A DNA stretch of 64,000 nucleotides from Rhizobium sp. S152. Lineage in GTDB: Bacteria > Pseudomonadota > Alphaproteobacteria > Rhizobiales > Rhizobiaceae. The DNA lies in NCBI RefSeq assembly GCF_030380735.1, contig NZ_JAUDRZ010000008.1, forward strand, positions 558,001 to 622,000, read 5' to 3'. A program made the translations under genes and the position numbers. Of the stretch, positions 45,431-55,003 are shown one piece after another. A model generated the notes under the pieces. That model saw nothing but the letters and a program-made list of their open reading frames with translations. It made no database searches and was not told the DNA's origin. Position 1 is the stretch's first letter, and each line of letters begins with the position of its first letter.

Positions 45431-46384
45431 TCAGAAGTATCCTTCACGCTTCTTTTTCTCCATCGAGCCCGACTGGTCGCGGTCGATGGCGCGGCCCTGG
45501 CGTTCGGAGACAGTGGCAATTTCGAGTTCGGCGATCATCTCTTCCATGGTCGTGGCGGTCGACTTGATGGCGCCCGTCAGCGGGAAGCAGCCCAGCGTGC
45601 GGAAGCGGATGAAATCCTCCTGCTTCGTCTCGCCGGGCAACAGTTCCAGCCTTGGATCGGAGGCTGCGATCAGCATGCCGTCGCGCTCGACAAAGGGGCG
45701 CTTGGCGGCAAAATAGAGCGGCACGATCGGGATGTTTTCCGCCTGGATGTACCGCCAGATATCGACCTCGGTCCAATTCGACAGCGGGAAGGCGCGCACG
45801 CTCTCGCCACTGCGGATCTGGCCGTTATAGATGTTCCAGAGTTCCGGGCGCTGGTTGCGCGGATCCCAGCGGTGGTCTGGCGTGCGGAAGGAATAGATGC
45901 GCTCCTTGGCGCGGGAGGCTTCCTCGTCGCGCCGCGCGCCGCCGAAGGCCGCGTCGAACTTGCCGGCGTCGAGCGCATTGCGCAGCGCTTCCGTCTTCAT
46001 GATGTCGGTGTAGCGCGCCGAGCCGTAGGTGAACGGCGTGATGTTCTCCGCCTCGCCGCGCGGGTTTTTGTACTCGATCAGGTCGAGATCGTAGTCCTTC
46101 ACGATCTGGTCGCGGAAGGTGATCATCTCCGCGAACTTCCAGCCGGTGTTGACGTGCAAGAGCGGGAAGGGGACGCGGCCGGGATAAAAGGCCTTGCGCG
46201 CCAGGTGCAGCAGCACGGAGCTATCCTTGCCGATCGAGTAGAGCATCACGGGGCGCTCGAACTCGGCCGCAACCTCGCGGAAGATATGGATGGATTCGTT
46301 TTCGAGCGCCTTCAGATGCGGATCGAGCGGCGGACGTGTGCTCTGCGGATTGCTGAGTTCCGTATCCGGACGGTTATCGGACAT
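45431..46384 (-). CDS. cysD: Sulfate adenylyltransferase subunit 2
   Basis: Catalytic subunit forming APS with CysN. The 317-residue PP-loop ATPase has S50-I-G-K-D-S55 ([14 protein letters not shown]), the [13 protein letters not shown] motif, and the C-terminal family end [12 protein letters not shown]. The E. coli protein is 302 residues, so length is normal. It is in the operon cysH-cysD-cysN; cysN starts one base after its stop. Confidence 0.95.
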   Translation of the reverse strand: MSDNRPDTELSNPQSTRPPLDPHLKALENESIHIFREVAAEFERPVMLYSIGKDSSVLLHLARKAFYPGRVPFPLLHVNTGWKFAEMITFRDQIVKDYDLDLIEYKNPRGEAENITPFTYGSARYTDIMKTEALRNALDAGKFDAAFGGARRDEEASRAKERIYSFRTPDHRWDPRNQRPELWNIYNGQIRSGESVRAFPLSNWTEVDIWRYIQAENIPIVPLYFAAKRPFVERDGMLIAASDPRLELLPGETKQEDFIRFRTLGCFPLTGAIKSTATTMEEMIAELEIATVSERQGRAIDRDQSGSMEKKKREGYF

Positions 46385-46489
46385 GTCTTACTCCAGACGT
46401 CGCTCATTCCAGGCCGGACAGCCGGAACGCAATTTCATGTGATCTTCGGGGAGCGGCGACGACAGCCGCGCTTCGGTCCCGAATTCGGG

Positions 46490-47233
46490 TTACTGTCGGG
46501 CCGGGATTGCCGAAGCTTCTTCGGCAACATGCAGACCGCATTCGCGCTTCTCGTCCTGCTCCCACCACCAGCGGCCGGCCCGTTCGGGCTCGCCCGGCTT
46601 GATGGCCCTTGTGCAGGGCTCGCAGCCGATCGAGGGGTAGCCGCGGGCGTGAAGCGGGTTAACCGGTACACCGTTATCGGCCACGTATCCACGGATTGTG
46701 TCAATATCCCAATCGGCCAGCGGGTTCACCTTCAGCAGATGCCGTACGGCATCATACTCCACAAAGGGGGTGTCCGATCGGTTGGAGGACTGGCCGCGAC
46801 GCAGTCCGGTGATCCAGATGGTTGCCCCATGGAGTGCGCGCGCAAGCGGCTTCAGCTTGCGCACGCCACAACAGGCATGCCTGGCTTCGACGCTTTCATA
46901 AAAGCCGTTCAGCCCGTACTTCGCGGCATAGGCGTCGATATCGGCCTGCTCCGGCTCGTAGCGGTGGATATGAATGTCGTACTGCTTTTCCGTCTCGTCG
47001 ATCAGATTGAGCGTTTCGGGAAAAAGCCGGCCGGTCTGCAGCGTCGCCACGTCGATCGGCAGGCGATGATTGCCGATCTCGGCAGTGATCACCTGATCCT
47101 CGATGCCGAGAGAGGTTGTGAACACCACGCGTCCGCCGAGCCCGGAGACGAACGACAGGCGTTCGGCCAGGCTCAAGCTAGCAAGTTTCGCGTTCAGCGT
47201 TTCCGCTTCTTCGATTGTATGGGCAACAGTCAT
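46490..47233 (-). CDS. cysH: Adenylyl-sulfate (APS) reductase, 4Fe-4S type
   Basis: Reduces activated sulfate to sulfite. The 247-residue protein has the PP-loop-like T-T-S-L-G-I-E-D-Q, the cluster cysteines C121-C122 and C204-x2-C207, which mark the APS-reducing type, and the catalytic Cys232 in K-R-E-C-G-L-H. The Fe-S form means APS, not PAPS, is the substrate, agreeing with a CysN lacking a kinase domain. The start at 47233 is the family start; an upstream extension has no homology. It is first in cysHDN, divergent from an Rrf2 regulator. Confidence 0.93.
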   Translation of the reverse strand: MTVAHTIEEAETLNAKLASLSLAERLSFVSGLGGRVVFTTSLGIEDQVITAEIGNHRLPIDVATLQTGRLFPETLNLIDETEKQYDIHIHRYEPEQADIDAYAAKYGLNGFYESVEARHACCGVRKLKPLARALHGATIWITGLRRGQSSNRSDTPFVEYDAVRHLLKVNPLADWDIDTIRGYVADNGVPVNPLHARGYPSIGCEPCTRAIKPGEPERAGRWWWEQDEKRECGLHVAEEASAIPARQ

Positions 47234-47670
47234 GGGAATCCTGTCCTTGATGTTGGCCGGAGTATCGCAGGTCAGGAAAGGAACGGACAGAAACGGGCAT
47301 TTCGAATGCGGGGTCGAAAGGAGCAAATATCTCTCCCGGGCCGCTGCAATGCAGAAAAGCAGCTGCGTCGCAAAGCAGGCGCAACCTCGAAACTTTAATG
47401 TCTACAGATTTAGTAGGCTTACACGGAGCCTGTCAATTGGAAATGTGAATTGATGGCTTGTCGACTGCGAAAGGGACGCGTTTTCACCTAGTGTGGACAC
47501 AGGTTCGCCGGAGGGTTCAGCAAAAACCGGAAACGAGCGAAACACCTTGCGGTGCAAGGCATTTGCCGCCCTGTTCAAGTTCGGTTCATGCGGCGCATGT
47601 CATGAAGGGTGAAACAAGGATTCGGGTGGAATGCGCTTGCGTTCCGTCATGTGTGTGTCGACGGTCGAAA
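47234..47670. other. 437-bp divergent control region between cysH and the Rrf2 gene
   Basis: No convincing gene. It should hold both promoters. The inverted repeat CTAC-AGATTTA-GTAG at 47402-47416 lies 169 bases from the cysH ATG and 255 from the Rrf2 ATG. The stretch 47430-47670 contains a frame leading into the Rrf2 gene, but it lacks homology and Shine-Dalgarno support. Confidence 0.6.
47402..47416. promoter_or_regulatory. Candidate Rrf2 operator in the cysH control region
   Basis: CTACAGATTTAGTAG: inverted CTAC/GTAG with a 7-base AT-rich centre, in an AT-rich patch. Rrf2 proteins bind similar dyads; assignment rests on position only. Confidence 0.3.
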
Positions 47671-48117
47671 ATGATTACGCAAAAAGCAAAATACGCGCTG
47701 AGAGCGCTGACGGTTCTGGCCGACGCCGACGCCGGCGAACCGGTGATGATCTCCGACATCGCGGCGCAGCAGAAGATCCCGAAGAAGTTCCTCGAGCAAA
47801 TCCTTCTCGACCTCAAGCACCAGGGAATCGTTGCCAGCCGCCGCGGCAAGCAGGGCGGCTACCTGCTTCTGAAGCCGGCCGACATGATTACCTTCGGCGA
47901 AGTGCTGCGCATCATCGACGGCCCGATCGCCCCGCTTCCCTGCCTGTCGATTACCGCCTACCGCAAGTGCGATGATTGCGACGGTGAGCAGAACTGCGAG
48001 ATCCGCCACGTCTTCGCCAAGGTCGCCGACGCCACTCGCAAGGTGCTGTTCTCGACGACGATCGCCGACGCCGTTGCGCCGGCGCGCGGTGCCGAGGTCA
48101 CGAGGCTGCTGGCTTGA
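47671..48117 (+). CDS. Rrf2-family transcriptional regulator, likely of sulfate assimilation
   Basis: A 148-residue regulator with an Rrf2 winged helix (K-A-K-Y-A-L-R-A-L-T-V-L-A ... I-P-K-K-F-L-E-Q-I-L-L-D-L-K ... G-x-x-G-G-Y-L-L). The cysteine-bearing region has Cys91, Cys100, Cys103 and Cys109, which could bind an Fe-S cluster or sense thiols, as in IscR or NsrR. The start at 47671 gives the normal Rrf2 N-terminus. It is divergent from cysHDN, so it most likely controls it in a manner comparable to CymR of Bacillus; that link is inferred. Confidence 0.85.
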   Translation: MITQKAKYALRALTVLADADAGEPVMISDIAAQQKIPKKFLEQILLDLKHQGIVASRRGKQGGYLLLKPADMITFGEVLRIIDGPIAPLPCLSITAYRKCDDCDGEQNCEIRHVFAKVADATRKVLFSTTIADAVAPARGAEVTRLLA

Positions 48118-48132
48118 GGGCCGGCAGGTAAC

Positions 48133-49494
48133 TTATTGGGCCGGCTCTTCCTGATGTGACGCCTTCTCCGCCGCGCGGCGCGCCCGGATCGCGGCTGCGA
48201 TGAACACGCGCGACAGGCCGTGATAGAGTGGCTCGCGCGACAGGAAGCGAGATGTCACGTAGCCGATCATCGACACCGCCATGATCGGGATCACGGCCTC
48301 ATGGTCACCGGTCATCTCCAGGATAATCACGAAAGCCGTCATCGGCGCCTGCACGACGCCCGCGAAATAGCCGGCCATGCCGAGGATCGCGGCAAGCGCG
48401 ATGCTGCTGCCGATCAGCGAGCCGACCGTGCTGCCGAAACCGGCGCCGACGGCGAGCGACGGCGCGAAGATGCCTCCGGGAATTCCCGATATCATCGACA
48501 GGAAGCTCGCGAACAGTTTCTCCACGAAGAAGAACAAGGGCAACGGATGCCCTTCGACGGCACCGCGCGCCTGCTCGTAACCCGTGCCGAACGTGTTGCC
48601 ACCGGAGGCGATGCCGATGACGGCAATCGCAAGGCCGCAGCCGCCTGCAAGGCACAGCATGCGTTTCAAGGGTTGCGGCTGGGCCCAGCGACGCACGCGC
48701 TGGCCGACATGGAGTGCAAGGCCGCTGAAGCCGGCGCCGAGCGCCCCGCCGCCGACGCCGCAGATGAGCACGAGGCTCCAGTCGGTCAGATGCATCGGCG
48801 CGACGGAGGTGGAACCGAAATAGTTGTAGCTGCCCGACAGCCCGAGTGCTGCTAGGCCGGATAGGATTACCGCCGTCAACACCAGCCCGTTCGACCGGGA
48901 CTCATAGGTGCGGCTCATCTCCTCGATCGCGAAGACGATGCCGGCGAGCGGGGTGTTGAATGCGGCGGCGATGCCGGCGGCCGAGCCCGCCAGGATCAGG
49001 CCGCGCGCTTGCGCCATGCCGCCGAAGCGGGCGACGGCGAGCATGATCGATGCTCCGACCTGCACCGTCGGCCCTTCGCGGCCGATCGATGCGCCGGAGA
49101 AGAGCCCGAGCACGGTGAGCAGGATCTTGCCGCCGGCGATCCTGAGCGACAGGAGCCGCGTGCGGTCGGCCTCCTCATGCAGGTGACGCGCCGCGATCGC
49201 CTGCGTAATGCCGCTCCCCTGCGAATTCGGAAACAGCTTAGCCGCCAGATAGGCGGACAGCACGAAACCGACCGGCGTGATGACCAGCGGTAAGAGAAAC
49301 GACCAGCGCCCTGACGTCGTCACCGCCGCGAATGCCTTCTGAGCCATGTCGGCAAGCTCCGCGAAGGCGACGCTGATCAACCCGATCGCCAGCGCTCCGC
49401 ACCAGAAAACCAGCCGCGGACGCCAGAGTGAGAACGAGCCCCGAAACACGCGCGAGCGGCGGATGAGCTTGGATTTGCGGTAGAGAGGGGGCAT
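48133..49494 (-). CDS. ClC-family chloride channel/transporter
   Basis: A 453-residue membrane protein with the ClC signatures G-S-G-I-T (93-97), G139-x-E140-G-P-T-V-Q (the gating Glu) and the C-terminal G-I-F-A-P-S-L region. About 10-12 hydrophobic helices, no CBS domains. ClC proteins move Cl- with H+ or F-; in Escherichia they help acid tolerance. The ATG at 49494 is used; a GTG at 49503 is an alternative. Convergent with the Rrf2 gene. The exact ion cannot be read from sequence. Confidence 0.9.
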   Translation of the reverse strand: MPPLYRKSKLIRRSRVFRGSFSLWRPRLVFWCGALAIGLISVAFAELADMAQKAFAAVTTSGRWSFLLPLVITPVGFVLSAYLAAKLFPNSQGSGITQAIAARHLHEEADRTRLLSLRIAGGKILLTVLGLFSGASIGREGPTVQVGASIMLAVARFGGMAQARGLILAGSAAGIAAAFNTPLAGIVFAIEEMSRTYESRSNGLVLTAVILSGLAALGLSGSYNYFGSTSVAPMHLTDWSLVLICGVGGGALGAGFSGLALHVGQRVRRWAQPQPLKRMLCLAGGCGLAIAVIGIASGGNTFGTGYEQARGAVEGHPLPLFFFVEKLFASFLSMISGIPGGIFAPSLAVGAGFGSTVGSLIGSSIALAAILGMAGYFAGVVQAPMTAFVIILEMTGDHEAVIPIMAVSMIGYVTSRFLSREPLYHGLSRVFIAAAIRARRAAEKASHQEEPAQ

Positions 49495-49613
49495 GTCGGT
49501 CACTTGGGATGGGGATGGGATAAGGGGGCACCGGTCTTATCTGCCCCGTGGCCGATGTTTGCAAGTCCTGCTGAATATGCGGGTGAGGTTGTCATTTATC
49601 GATATATGATATA

Positions 49614-49630
49614 CATAGATGATATCTATG
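49614..49630. promoter_or_regulatory. Palindromic operator candidate of vapBC
   Basis: CATAGAT-GAT-ATCTATG, a 7-bp perfect inverted repeat in an AT-rich patch with further ATAT units upstream (49600-49613), 23 bases before the antitoxin start. Antitoxin/toxin complexes autorepress at such repeats. Confidence 0.55.
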
Positions 49631-49652
49631 AGATGTGGTTTAAGAGTATCCA

Positions 49653-49868
49653 ATGAGAATCCTTGTCGACCTCGGTGAAGATGATCTTCGAGCTCTTGAT
49701 GCGATCGCCGCAGCCAAGAACGTCTCCCGTGCCTCCCTCATTCGCAAGGCGGTCAGCGGGTTGCTTGAGCAAGACGCGCCACGTGATCGTAACGAGGCCT
49801 TTGGGCTATGGGGTAACCGGCAGGTCGATGGTCTTGCCTATCAGGAGGAGATCAGGGGCGAATGGTGA
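49653..49868 (+). CDS. vapB: Ribbon-helix-helix antitoxin of a VapBC-type pair
   Basis: A 71-residue antitoxin with a CopG-like ribbon-helix-helix (M-R-I-L-V-D-L-G-E-D-D-L then V-S-R-A-S-L-I-R-K-A-V-S-G-L-L) and a C-terminal toxin-binding tail (F-G-L-W-G-N-R-Q-V-D-G-L-A-Y-Q-E). Its stop lies 7 bases inside the PIN toxin gene, so the two are coupled. The operator-like palindrome upstream suggests autorepression. Confidence 0.82.
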   Translation: MRILVDLGEDDLRALDAIAAAKNVSRASLIRKAVSGLLEQDAPRDRNEAFGLWGNRQVDGLAYQEEIRGEW

Positions 49869-50227
49869 AGCCCCTGTTCGACACCAATATCCTCATCGAT
49901 CACCTGAACGCCGTTCCTCAGGCTGCCGAAGAAATTGATCGCTACGACAGCGCGGCGATCAGTATTATCACCTGGATGGAGGTGTTGGCGGGTGCTCGTC
50001 ACGACGTTGCCGACGCCACCCGACGTTTCCTGGCCGGTTTTCACGTGATCCCGCTCGAGACATCCATCGCGGAAAGAGCTGTCGAGATCAGGCAGAGATA
50101 CCGCATCAAGCTCCCGGACGCGATAATCTGGGCGACCGCCGAGACGAATGCGATGCTGCTCGTCACCCGCAACAGCAAGGACTTTCCGGCAGACGCACCC
50201 GGGGTGCGGCTGCCTTATGTGATCTAA
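49862..50227 (+). CDS. vapC: PIN-domain ribonuclease toxin (VapC type)
   Basis: A 121-residue PIN-domain protein with the four acidic metal ligands Asp7 (L-F-D-T-N-I-L-I-D), Glu40 (W-M-E-V-L-A-G), Asp86 (L-P-D-A-I-I-W-A-T-A) and Asp107 (T-R-N-S-K-D-F). VapC toxins cut tRNA or rRNA. It looks intact. Overlaps its antitoxin by 7 bases and converges with betA (3 bases between stops). Confidence 0.87.
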   Translation: MVKPLFDTNILIDHLNAVPQAAEEIDRYDSAAISIITWMEVLAGARHDVADATRRFLAGFHVIPLETSIAERAVEIRQRYRIKLPDAIIWATAETNAMLLVTRNSKDFPADAPGVRLPYVI

Positions 50228-50230
50228 CCC

Positions 50231-51883
50231 CTACCGGTCGCTCGCTTCCCAGCGCGGATTGATCCACGGCTCCTGATTGGAGCGTGGTAGCGGCTGCTTG
50301 CCGAGGATGTGATCGGCGGCCTTCTCGCCGGTCATGATCGACGGGCCGTTGAGGTTGCCGTAGGTCACGTGCGGGAAGATCGAACTGTCGGCGACGCGCA
50401 GGCCATCGACGCCGATGACCCGCGTTTCCGGATCGACCACCGCCATCGGGTCGTCCTTGGCGCCCATCTTGGCTGTGCCGCAGGGATGATAGGCGCTTTC
50501 CAGGTGCTCGCGCAGGAAGGCGTCGATCTGATCGTCGGTCTGTACGCTGTCGCCCGGCTGGATCTCGGCGCCGCGATACTGGTCGAAGGCCTGCTGGCCG
50601 AAGATCTCGCGGGTGAGCCGCACGCAGTGGCGGAACTTCTCCCAATCCTCGGGATGGCTCATGTAGTTGAAGCGGATGACAGGATCGGCCTTGGGGTCTG
50701 CCGACGCGAGCGTCACGTTGCCGCGCGATTTCGACAGGTTGTAACCCACATGCACCTGGAAGCCGTGGCTCTTTGCCGCCGCCTTGCCGTCATAGCTGAT
50801 CGCCACCGGCAGGAAGTGATACTGGATATCCGGCTGCTTGACCCCGGGGGCCGAGCGCAGGAAGGCGCAGGCCTCGAACTGGTTGGAGGTGCCGAGACCG
50901 GACTTGGTGAACATCCACTGCGCGCCGGCGACCCCCTGCCAGAACCAGGGTAGCCAGGAATAGAGCGACACCGGCTTGGTCGAGACCTGCTGGAAATAGA
51001 ATTCCATGTGGTCCTGCAGGTTGGCGCCGACGCCCGGCCGGTCCGCCTTCACCTCGATCCCCATCTCCTTCAGATGCTTAGCCGGACCTATGCCCGACAG
51101 CATCAGGAGCTTCGGCGAATTGAACGACGAGGCCGAGACGATCACCTCGCGGTTCGCCTTGACCACCTCGACCTTGCCGCCGCGCTCGATCTCGACGCCG
51201 ACAGCCCGGCCGTTCTCGATCACCACCTTGCGGGCGAGACCGTAGACGAGGTCCACATTGGCCCGCTTCAGCGCCGGCTTCAGATAAGCCGATGCGGCCG
51301 ACCAGCGCCGGCCCTGATAGATCGTCTGCTCCATCAACCCGAAGCCTTCCTGCTTCGAGCCGTTATAGTCGTCGGTGGCCTCGAAACCCGCCTGCTTGCC
51401 GGCCTCGATGAAGGCGTGGAAAAGCGGGTTGCGGAAGCCGCCGCGCTGCACGTGCAGCGGCCCGTCGGTCCCGCGCCAGCCCTCTTCGCCGCCGTGGCTG
51501 TGTTCCATCCGCTTGAAATAGGGGAGCACGTCGGCATAGGCCCAGCCATTGGCGCCAAGCGCCTCCCAGCGGTTGTAGTCCTCGGCGTGCCCGCGCACAT
51601 AGACCATGCCGTTGATCGACGATGAGCCGCCGATCACCTTGCCGCGCGGCGCGGTGATGCGCCGGTTGTTGAGAGCAGGCTCGGGCTCTGAGAGATAGCC
51701 CCAATTGTAGCGCTTCATGCTCATCGGCCAGGCAAGAGCCGCCGGCATCTGGATAAACGGCCCGAAATCCGACCCGCCCGCCTCGATGACGATAACGCTG
51801 TTCTTGCCGTCTTCGGAGAGACGATAGGCAAGCGCCGAGCCCGCCGAGCCGGAACCGATGATGACGAAATCTGCCTGCTGCAT
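50231..51883 (-). CDS. betA: Choline dehydrogenase
   Basis: Membrane-associated FAD enzyme (550 residues) of the GMC family that oxidises choline to betaine aldehyde. The FAD motif G-S-G-S-A-G (10-15), the [14 protein letters not shown] signature 1, the [16 protein letters not shown] signature 2 and the active-site His in [13 protein letters not shown] are present. The start at 51883 gives the usual [13 protein letters not shown] 51895 is possible. It is last in betI-betB-betA, after a palindromic insertion. Makes the osmoprotectant glycine betaine or feeds its catabolism. Confidence 0.93.
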   Translation of the reverse strand: MQQADFVIIGSGSAGSALAYRLSEDGKNSVIVIEAGGSDFGPFIQMPAALAWPMSMKRYNWGYLSEPEPALNNRRITAPRGKVIGGSSSINGMVYVRGHAEDYNRWEALGANGWAYADVLPYFKRMEHSHGGEEGWRGTDGPLHVQRGGFRNPLFHAFIEAGKQAGFEATDDYNGSKQEGFGLMEQTIYQGRRWSAASAYLKPALKRANVDLVYGLARKVVIENGRAVGVEIERGGKVEVVKANREVIVSASSFNSPKLLMLSGIGPAKHLKEMGIEVKADRPGVGANLQDHMEFYFQQVSTKPVSLYSWLPWFWQGVAGAQWMFTKSGLGTSNQFEACAFLRSAPGVKQPDIQYHFLPVAISYDGKAAAKSHGFQVHVGYNLSKSRGNVTLASADPKADPVIRFNYMSHPEDWEKFRHCVRLTREIFGQQAFDQYRGAEIQPGDSVQTDDQIDAFLREHLESAYHPCGTAKMGAKDDPMAVVDPETRVIGVDGLRVADSSIFPHVTYGNLNGPSIMTGEKAADHILGKQPLPRSNQEPWINPRWEASDR

Positions 51884-51916
51884 GATGAGTTCCATAGCTC
51901 GTGGTGTCGTGTCTAA

Positions 51917-52045
51917 GACCCCGCCCCAACCCCTCCCCACAAGGGGGAGAGGCTTAACCCGCCGCGCTCTTCGGCCCGTTCCAGCGCTGAGCGGTTGCGG
52001 CAATCTAGCCCCTCCCCCTTGTGGGGAGGGGTTGGGGAGGGGTCT
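51917..52045. repeat. Large GC-rich inverted repeat between betB and betA
   Basis: Arms containing CCCCAACCCCTCCCCACAAG (about 51923-51942) and its complement CTTGTGGGGAGGGGTTGGGG (about 52019-52038) enclose about 75 bases. It matches the palindromic intergenic repeats common in rhizobia. A transcript would fold into a long stem that may limit betA expression. Confidence 0.75.
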
Positions 52046-52058
52046 CTATTTTAAAGTC

Positions 52059-53528
52059 TCAGTAAGGCGCCTGCACCGGCCCCATGCCGACATAAACCGT
52101 CTTCAGCTCCGAATAATGCTCCAGCGCCGCCAGCGAGTTCTCGCGGCCGAAGCCGGATTGCTTGGAGCCGCCGAAGGGGATCTCGACGGGGCAGAGGTTG
52201 TAGGTGTTGATCCAGAGCGTCCCGGCCTGGAGTTGGTCGACGACGCGGTGGGCGCGGGTAAGGTCGGCGCTGAAGACGCCCGCGGAGAGGCCGAATTCTG
52301 TGGCGTTGGCGCGCTTTATCACCTCCGCCTCGTCGTCGAAATCGAGCACGCACATGACCGGTCCGAAGATCTCCTCGCGGGCGATGGTCATGCCGTCGGT
52401 CACGTCGGAAAACACGGTCGGCTGCACGTAATAGCCTTCACCCGAGACATTGTTCGGAATTCCGCCGCCGGTCAAAAGCGTCGCGCCCTCGGCCTTGCCC
52501 TGGTCGATATAGCCGAGCACCTTGTCGCGCTGCGCCTTCGAAACCATCGGACCGACCTGCGTCGCCTGATCCATGGGGTCGCCGATCACCATCGCCTCGG
52601 TGCGCGCCTTCAGCCGCTTCAGGAATTCGCCCTTGATGTCCTTCTGCACGAACACGCGTGTGCCGTTGGAGCAGACCTGGCCGGTCGAATAGAAATTGCC
52701 GAGCATGGCACCGCCGACCGCACTGTCGATATCGGCGTCCTCAAAGACGATCAGCGGTGATTTCCCGCCGAGCTCCATCGTCACATGCTTGAGATTGCCG
52801 GCCGCCGCCGCGGCCACCTTGCGACCTGTCGGGACCGAACCCGTCAGCGATACCTTGGCGACGTCGGGGTGGTTGACGAGCAGGGGCCCGGTGTCGCGGT
52901 CGCCCTGGATGACGTTGTAGAGCCCCTTGGGAAGGCCCGCCTCGATCAGGATTTCGGCGATCTTCAGGGCGCCGAGCGGCGTGTTTTCCGACGGCTTGAA
53001 CACCATGGCGTTGCCGGCGGCCAGCGCCGGTGCTCCCTTCCAGCAGGCAATCTGCTGCGGATAGTTCCAGGCGCCGATGCCGACGCAGACGCCGAGCGGC
53101 ACGCGCTTGGTGTAGGCGAAATCGCCGCCGAGCGGGATGTAGGAGCCGTTGAGGCCGGCCGCGATGACGCCGCCGAAGAACTCGAAGCTGTCGGCGCCCG
53201 AGGTCGGATCGGCGACGATCGTCTCCTGGATCGGCTTGCCGGTGTCGAGCGTTTCGAGTTCCGAGAGCTCGCGGTTGCGCACGCGCATGATGTCGGCGGC
53301 GCGCTTGAGGATACGGCCGCGCGCCGTCGGGCTCATCGCCGCCCATTCCGGCTGCGCGCGCTTGGCCGCGGCGATGGCCTTTTCGACGATCGCGGGTGTT
53401 GCCGCATGCAGGCGCGCGATCACCTCGCCGGTCGCCGGATAGAGGCTTTCGATCACGCTGCCGGCGGCATCCTCGACATATTCGCCGTCGATGAAATGCG
53501 AGGCTTTCGGCTGGGCTTTCAGGGTCAC
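52059..53528 (-). CDS. betB: Betaine aldehyde dehydrogenase
   Basis: NAD(P)-dependent oxidation of betaine aldehyde to glycine betaine. The 489-residue protein has the ALDH general base in M-E-L-G-G-K-S-P, the catalytic Cys in [13 protein letters not shown] at the cofactor entrance and E-I-F-G-P-V near the end. The GTG start at 53528 is 8 bases after AGAGGA and lies 4 bases after the betI stop; automatic callers may pick the upstream ATG. It is the middle gene of betIBA. Confidence 0.94.
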   Translation of the reverse strand: MTLKAQPKASHFIDGEYVEDAAGSVIESLYPATGEVIARLHAATPAIVEKAIAAAKRAQPEWAAMSPTARGRILKRAADIMRVRNRELSELETLDTGKPIQETIVADPTSGADSFEFFGGVIAAGLNGSYIPLGGDFAYTKRVPLGVCVGIGAWNYPQQIACWKGAPALAAGNAMVFKPSENTPLGALKIAEILIEAGLPKGLYNVIQGDRDTGPLLVNHPDVAKVSLTGSVPTGRKVAAAAAGNLKHVTMELGGKSPLIVFEDADIDSAVGGAMLGNFYSTGQVCSNGTRVFVQKDIKGEFLKRLKARTEAMVIGDPMDQATQVGPMVSKAQRDKVLGYIDQGKAEGATLLTGGGIPNNVSGEGYYVQPTVFSDVTDGMTIAREEIFGPVMCVLDFDDEAEVIKRANATEFGLSAGVFSADLTRAHRVVDQLQAGTLWINTYNLCPVEIPFGGSKQSGFGRENSLAALEHYSELKTVYVGMGPVQAPY

Positions 53529-53532
53529 GGTG

Positions 53533-54126
53533 TCAGTCCTCTTTGGAATGCGGCGCCAGCGCCGAGCTGATGTAATCTTCGGTAAGCGATATCGAGGCCT
53601 CAATGCTCACGGGAACCGATCTCAGACTTTGCCTGATGTAGAGCCCGTCGATCATCGCGGCCGCGCCTTCGGCGATGCGTTCCGCGGCATCGGCGGGGCA
53701 AAGCCGTCTGAGGTCGGCAAGCAGGTTGGAGCGCAGCCGCCGCGCATAGATCACCAGGAAGCGGCGCGTCTCTTCCGAACGCTGCGCCTCGGCGTAAAAG
53801 GCAAGCCAGGCCGCGATCGTCTCCGGCGCGAACTGGTCGGCCTGGAAGTTGACACGGATGATCGCCGACAGCCGGGTGCGCGGCGTGTCGGCTCTTTTCA
53901 GCGCCTTCACGCTGTCGTCGCGCAGCTGCCTTAGAAGAAAGCGGATGGTCTCGATGAGAAGCCGGTCCTTGCTGCCGAAATAGTGGTGCGCCAGGGCAGG
54001 CGAGACGCCGGCGCGCCGGGCGATCTCCGACATGGTCACGGTCAGCGAGCCGCGATCGCCGATGACGCTCAGCGCCGCGTCGACAAGCGCCTTGCGACGC
54101 ACAGGTTCCATTCCGACTTTCGGCAT
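53533..54126 (-). CDS. betI: TetR-family repressor of choline genes
   Basis: Choline-sensing repressor (197 residues) with a TetR helix-turn-helix ([26 protein letters not shown], about 28-53) and the BetI-specific C-terminal ligand domain ([15 protein letters not shown]). It starts the operon and should repress it at the inverted repeat 33 bases upstream until choline is present. Confidence 0.93.
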   Translation of the reverse strand: MPKVGMEPVRRKALVDAALSVIGDRGSLTVTMSEIARRAGVSPALAHHYFGSKDRLLIETIRFLLRQLRDDSVKALKRADTPRTRLSAIIRVNFQADQFAPETIAAWLAFYAEAQRSEETRRFLVIYARRLRSNLLADLRRLCPADAAERIAEGAAAMIDGLYIRQSLRSVPVSIEASISLTEDYISSALAPHSKED

Positions 54127-54158
54127 ACGGGCAGCTCCGATGTTGGTTCATCATATTT

Positions 54159-54178
54159 TTGATTGACTGATCAATCAA
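54159..54178. promoter_or_regulatory. BetI operator
   Basis: TTGATTGA-CTGA-TCAATCAA, a perfect 8-bp inverted repeat 33 bases upstream of betI. It fits the known BetI box pattern of TTGATTG arms. It also lies 89 bases before the divergent hdeD-like gene. Confidence 0.75.
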
Positions 54179-54266
54179 TAAAAATCTGTCATATGCTTCG
54201 CAGGCTATATTTCCTTTTACTTTTCAACTGTTGACTCATATCCTGACGGCAACCGGGAGGTGCATG

Positions 54267-54815
54267 ATGACCGACGTTCCAAGAGAAATGTCCTTTTCGT
54301 CCCTGCAGTCCAAATGGGTCTGGTTTGTCGCCTTGGGCGTGCTGCTGCTGGTCTGCGGCGTCATCGCCGCCGCCAACGTTTTCATGGCCACCGTCGTATC
54401 GGTGTTTTACGTCGGCATGCTGATGCTGGCGGGCGGGGTGGTCTATCTCATCCACGCATTCCAGGTGCGCACCTGGAACCAGGTTCTCTTCTGGGCGCTG
54501 AGCGGCGTGCTGTACGTCCTGGCCGGCGTCTTTGCCTTCATGAACCCCATCCTGGCTTCGGCGGCGTTGACGCTATTCCTGTCGATCGCGCTGCTGATTG
54601 CCGGCATCTTCCGCCTCTGGGTGGGCATGCGCATGCGCCCGACGAAGGGCTGGGGCTGGGTCGTCGCCAGCGGTCTCATCACCGCGCTCGCGGGCTTCGT
54701 CATCGCGCTCGGCTGGCCCGTTAACAGCCTGTGGATCCTCGGTCTTTTCCTTGCCGTGGACCTGCTGATCCAGGGCTGGACGATGCTCGCGTTCGGCCTT
54801 GCATTGCGCAGCTAA
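54267..54815 (+). CDS. HdeD family acid-resistance membrane protein
   Basis: A 182-residue membrane protein of the HdeD family with six hydrophobic helices (about 13-33, 40-60, 68-88, 94-114, 126-146, 152-175). HdeD contributes to acid tolerance at high cell density in Escherichia; the mechanism is unknown. The ATG at 54267 lies 6 bases after GGGAGG; the ATG at 54264 directly before it is closer to that site. It is divergent from betI. Confidence 0.88.
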   Translation: MTDVPREMSFSSLQSKWVWFVALGVLLLVCGVIAAANVFMATVVSVFYVGMLMLAGGVVYLIHAFQVRTWNQVLFWALSGVLYVLAGVFAFMNPILASAALTLFLSIALLIAGIFRLWVGMRMRPTKGWGWVVASGLITALAGFVIALGWPVNSLWILGLFLAVDLLIQGWTMLAFGLALRS

Positions 54816-55003
54816 TTTGTCCTCGCAATTCACAGCCGCGTCTCACGCTTTGTTTCTTTTTTGACAAGAGCGTGAGTGAGGGCTAAAATTCGGCCCCATA
54901 AAAGGCAACCGAACAGCCGGCAACGAGGCCGGCACGCGTCGGAATAATCACCCGCCCCAACAGGACACATGTCTGTCCAAAGAGGTACAGGGAGGACTAT
55001 CAT

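Noticed and set aside
45149..47398. A 749-codon plus-strand open frame across cysD, cysH and the end of cysN
   Set aside because: It lies antisense to three well-supported enzymes. Its translation is Arg/Gly/His-rich with no domains, as expected for a GC-rich shadow frame.
47458..47670. 71-codon N-terminal extension of the Rrf2 regulator
   Set aside because: Rrf2 proteins begin with M-x-x-x-x-K-x-x-Y-A-L as at 47671. The extension has no homology.
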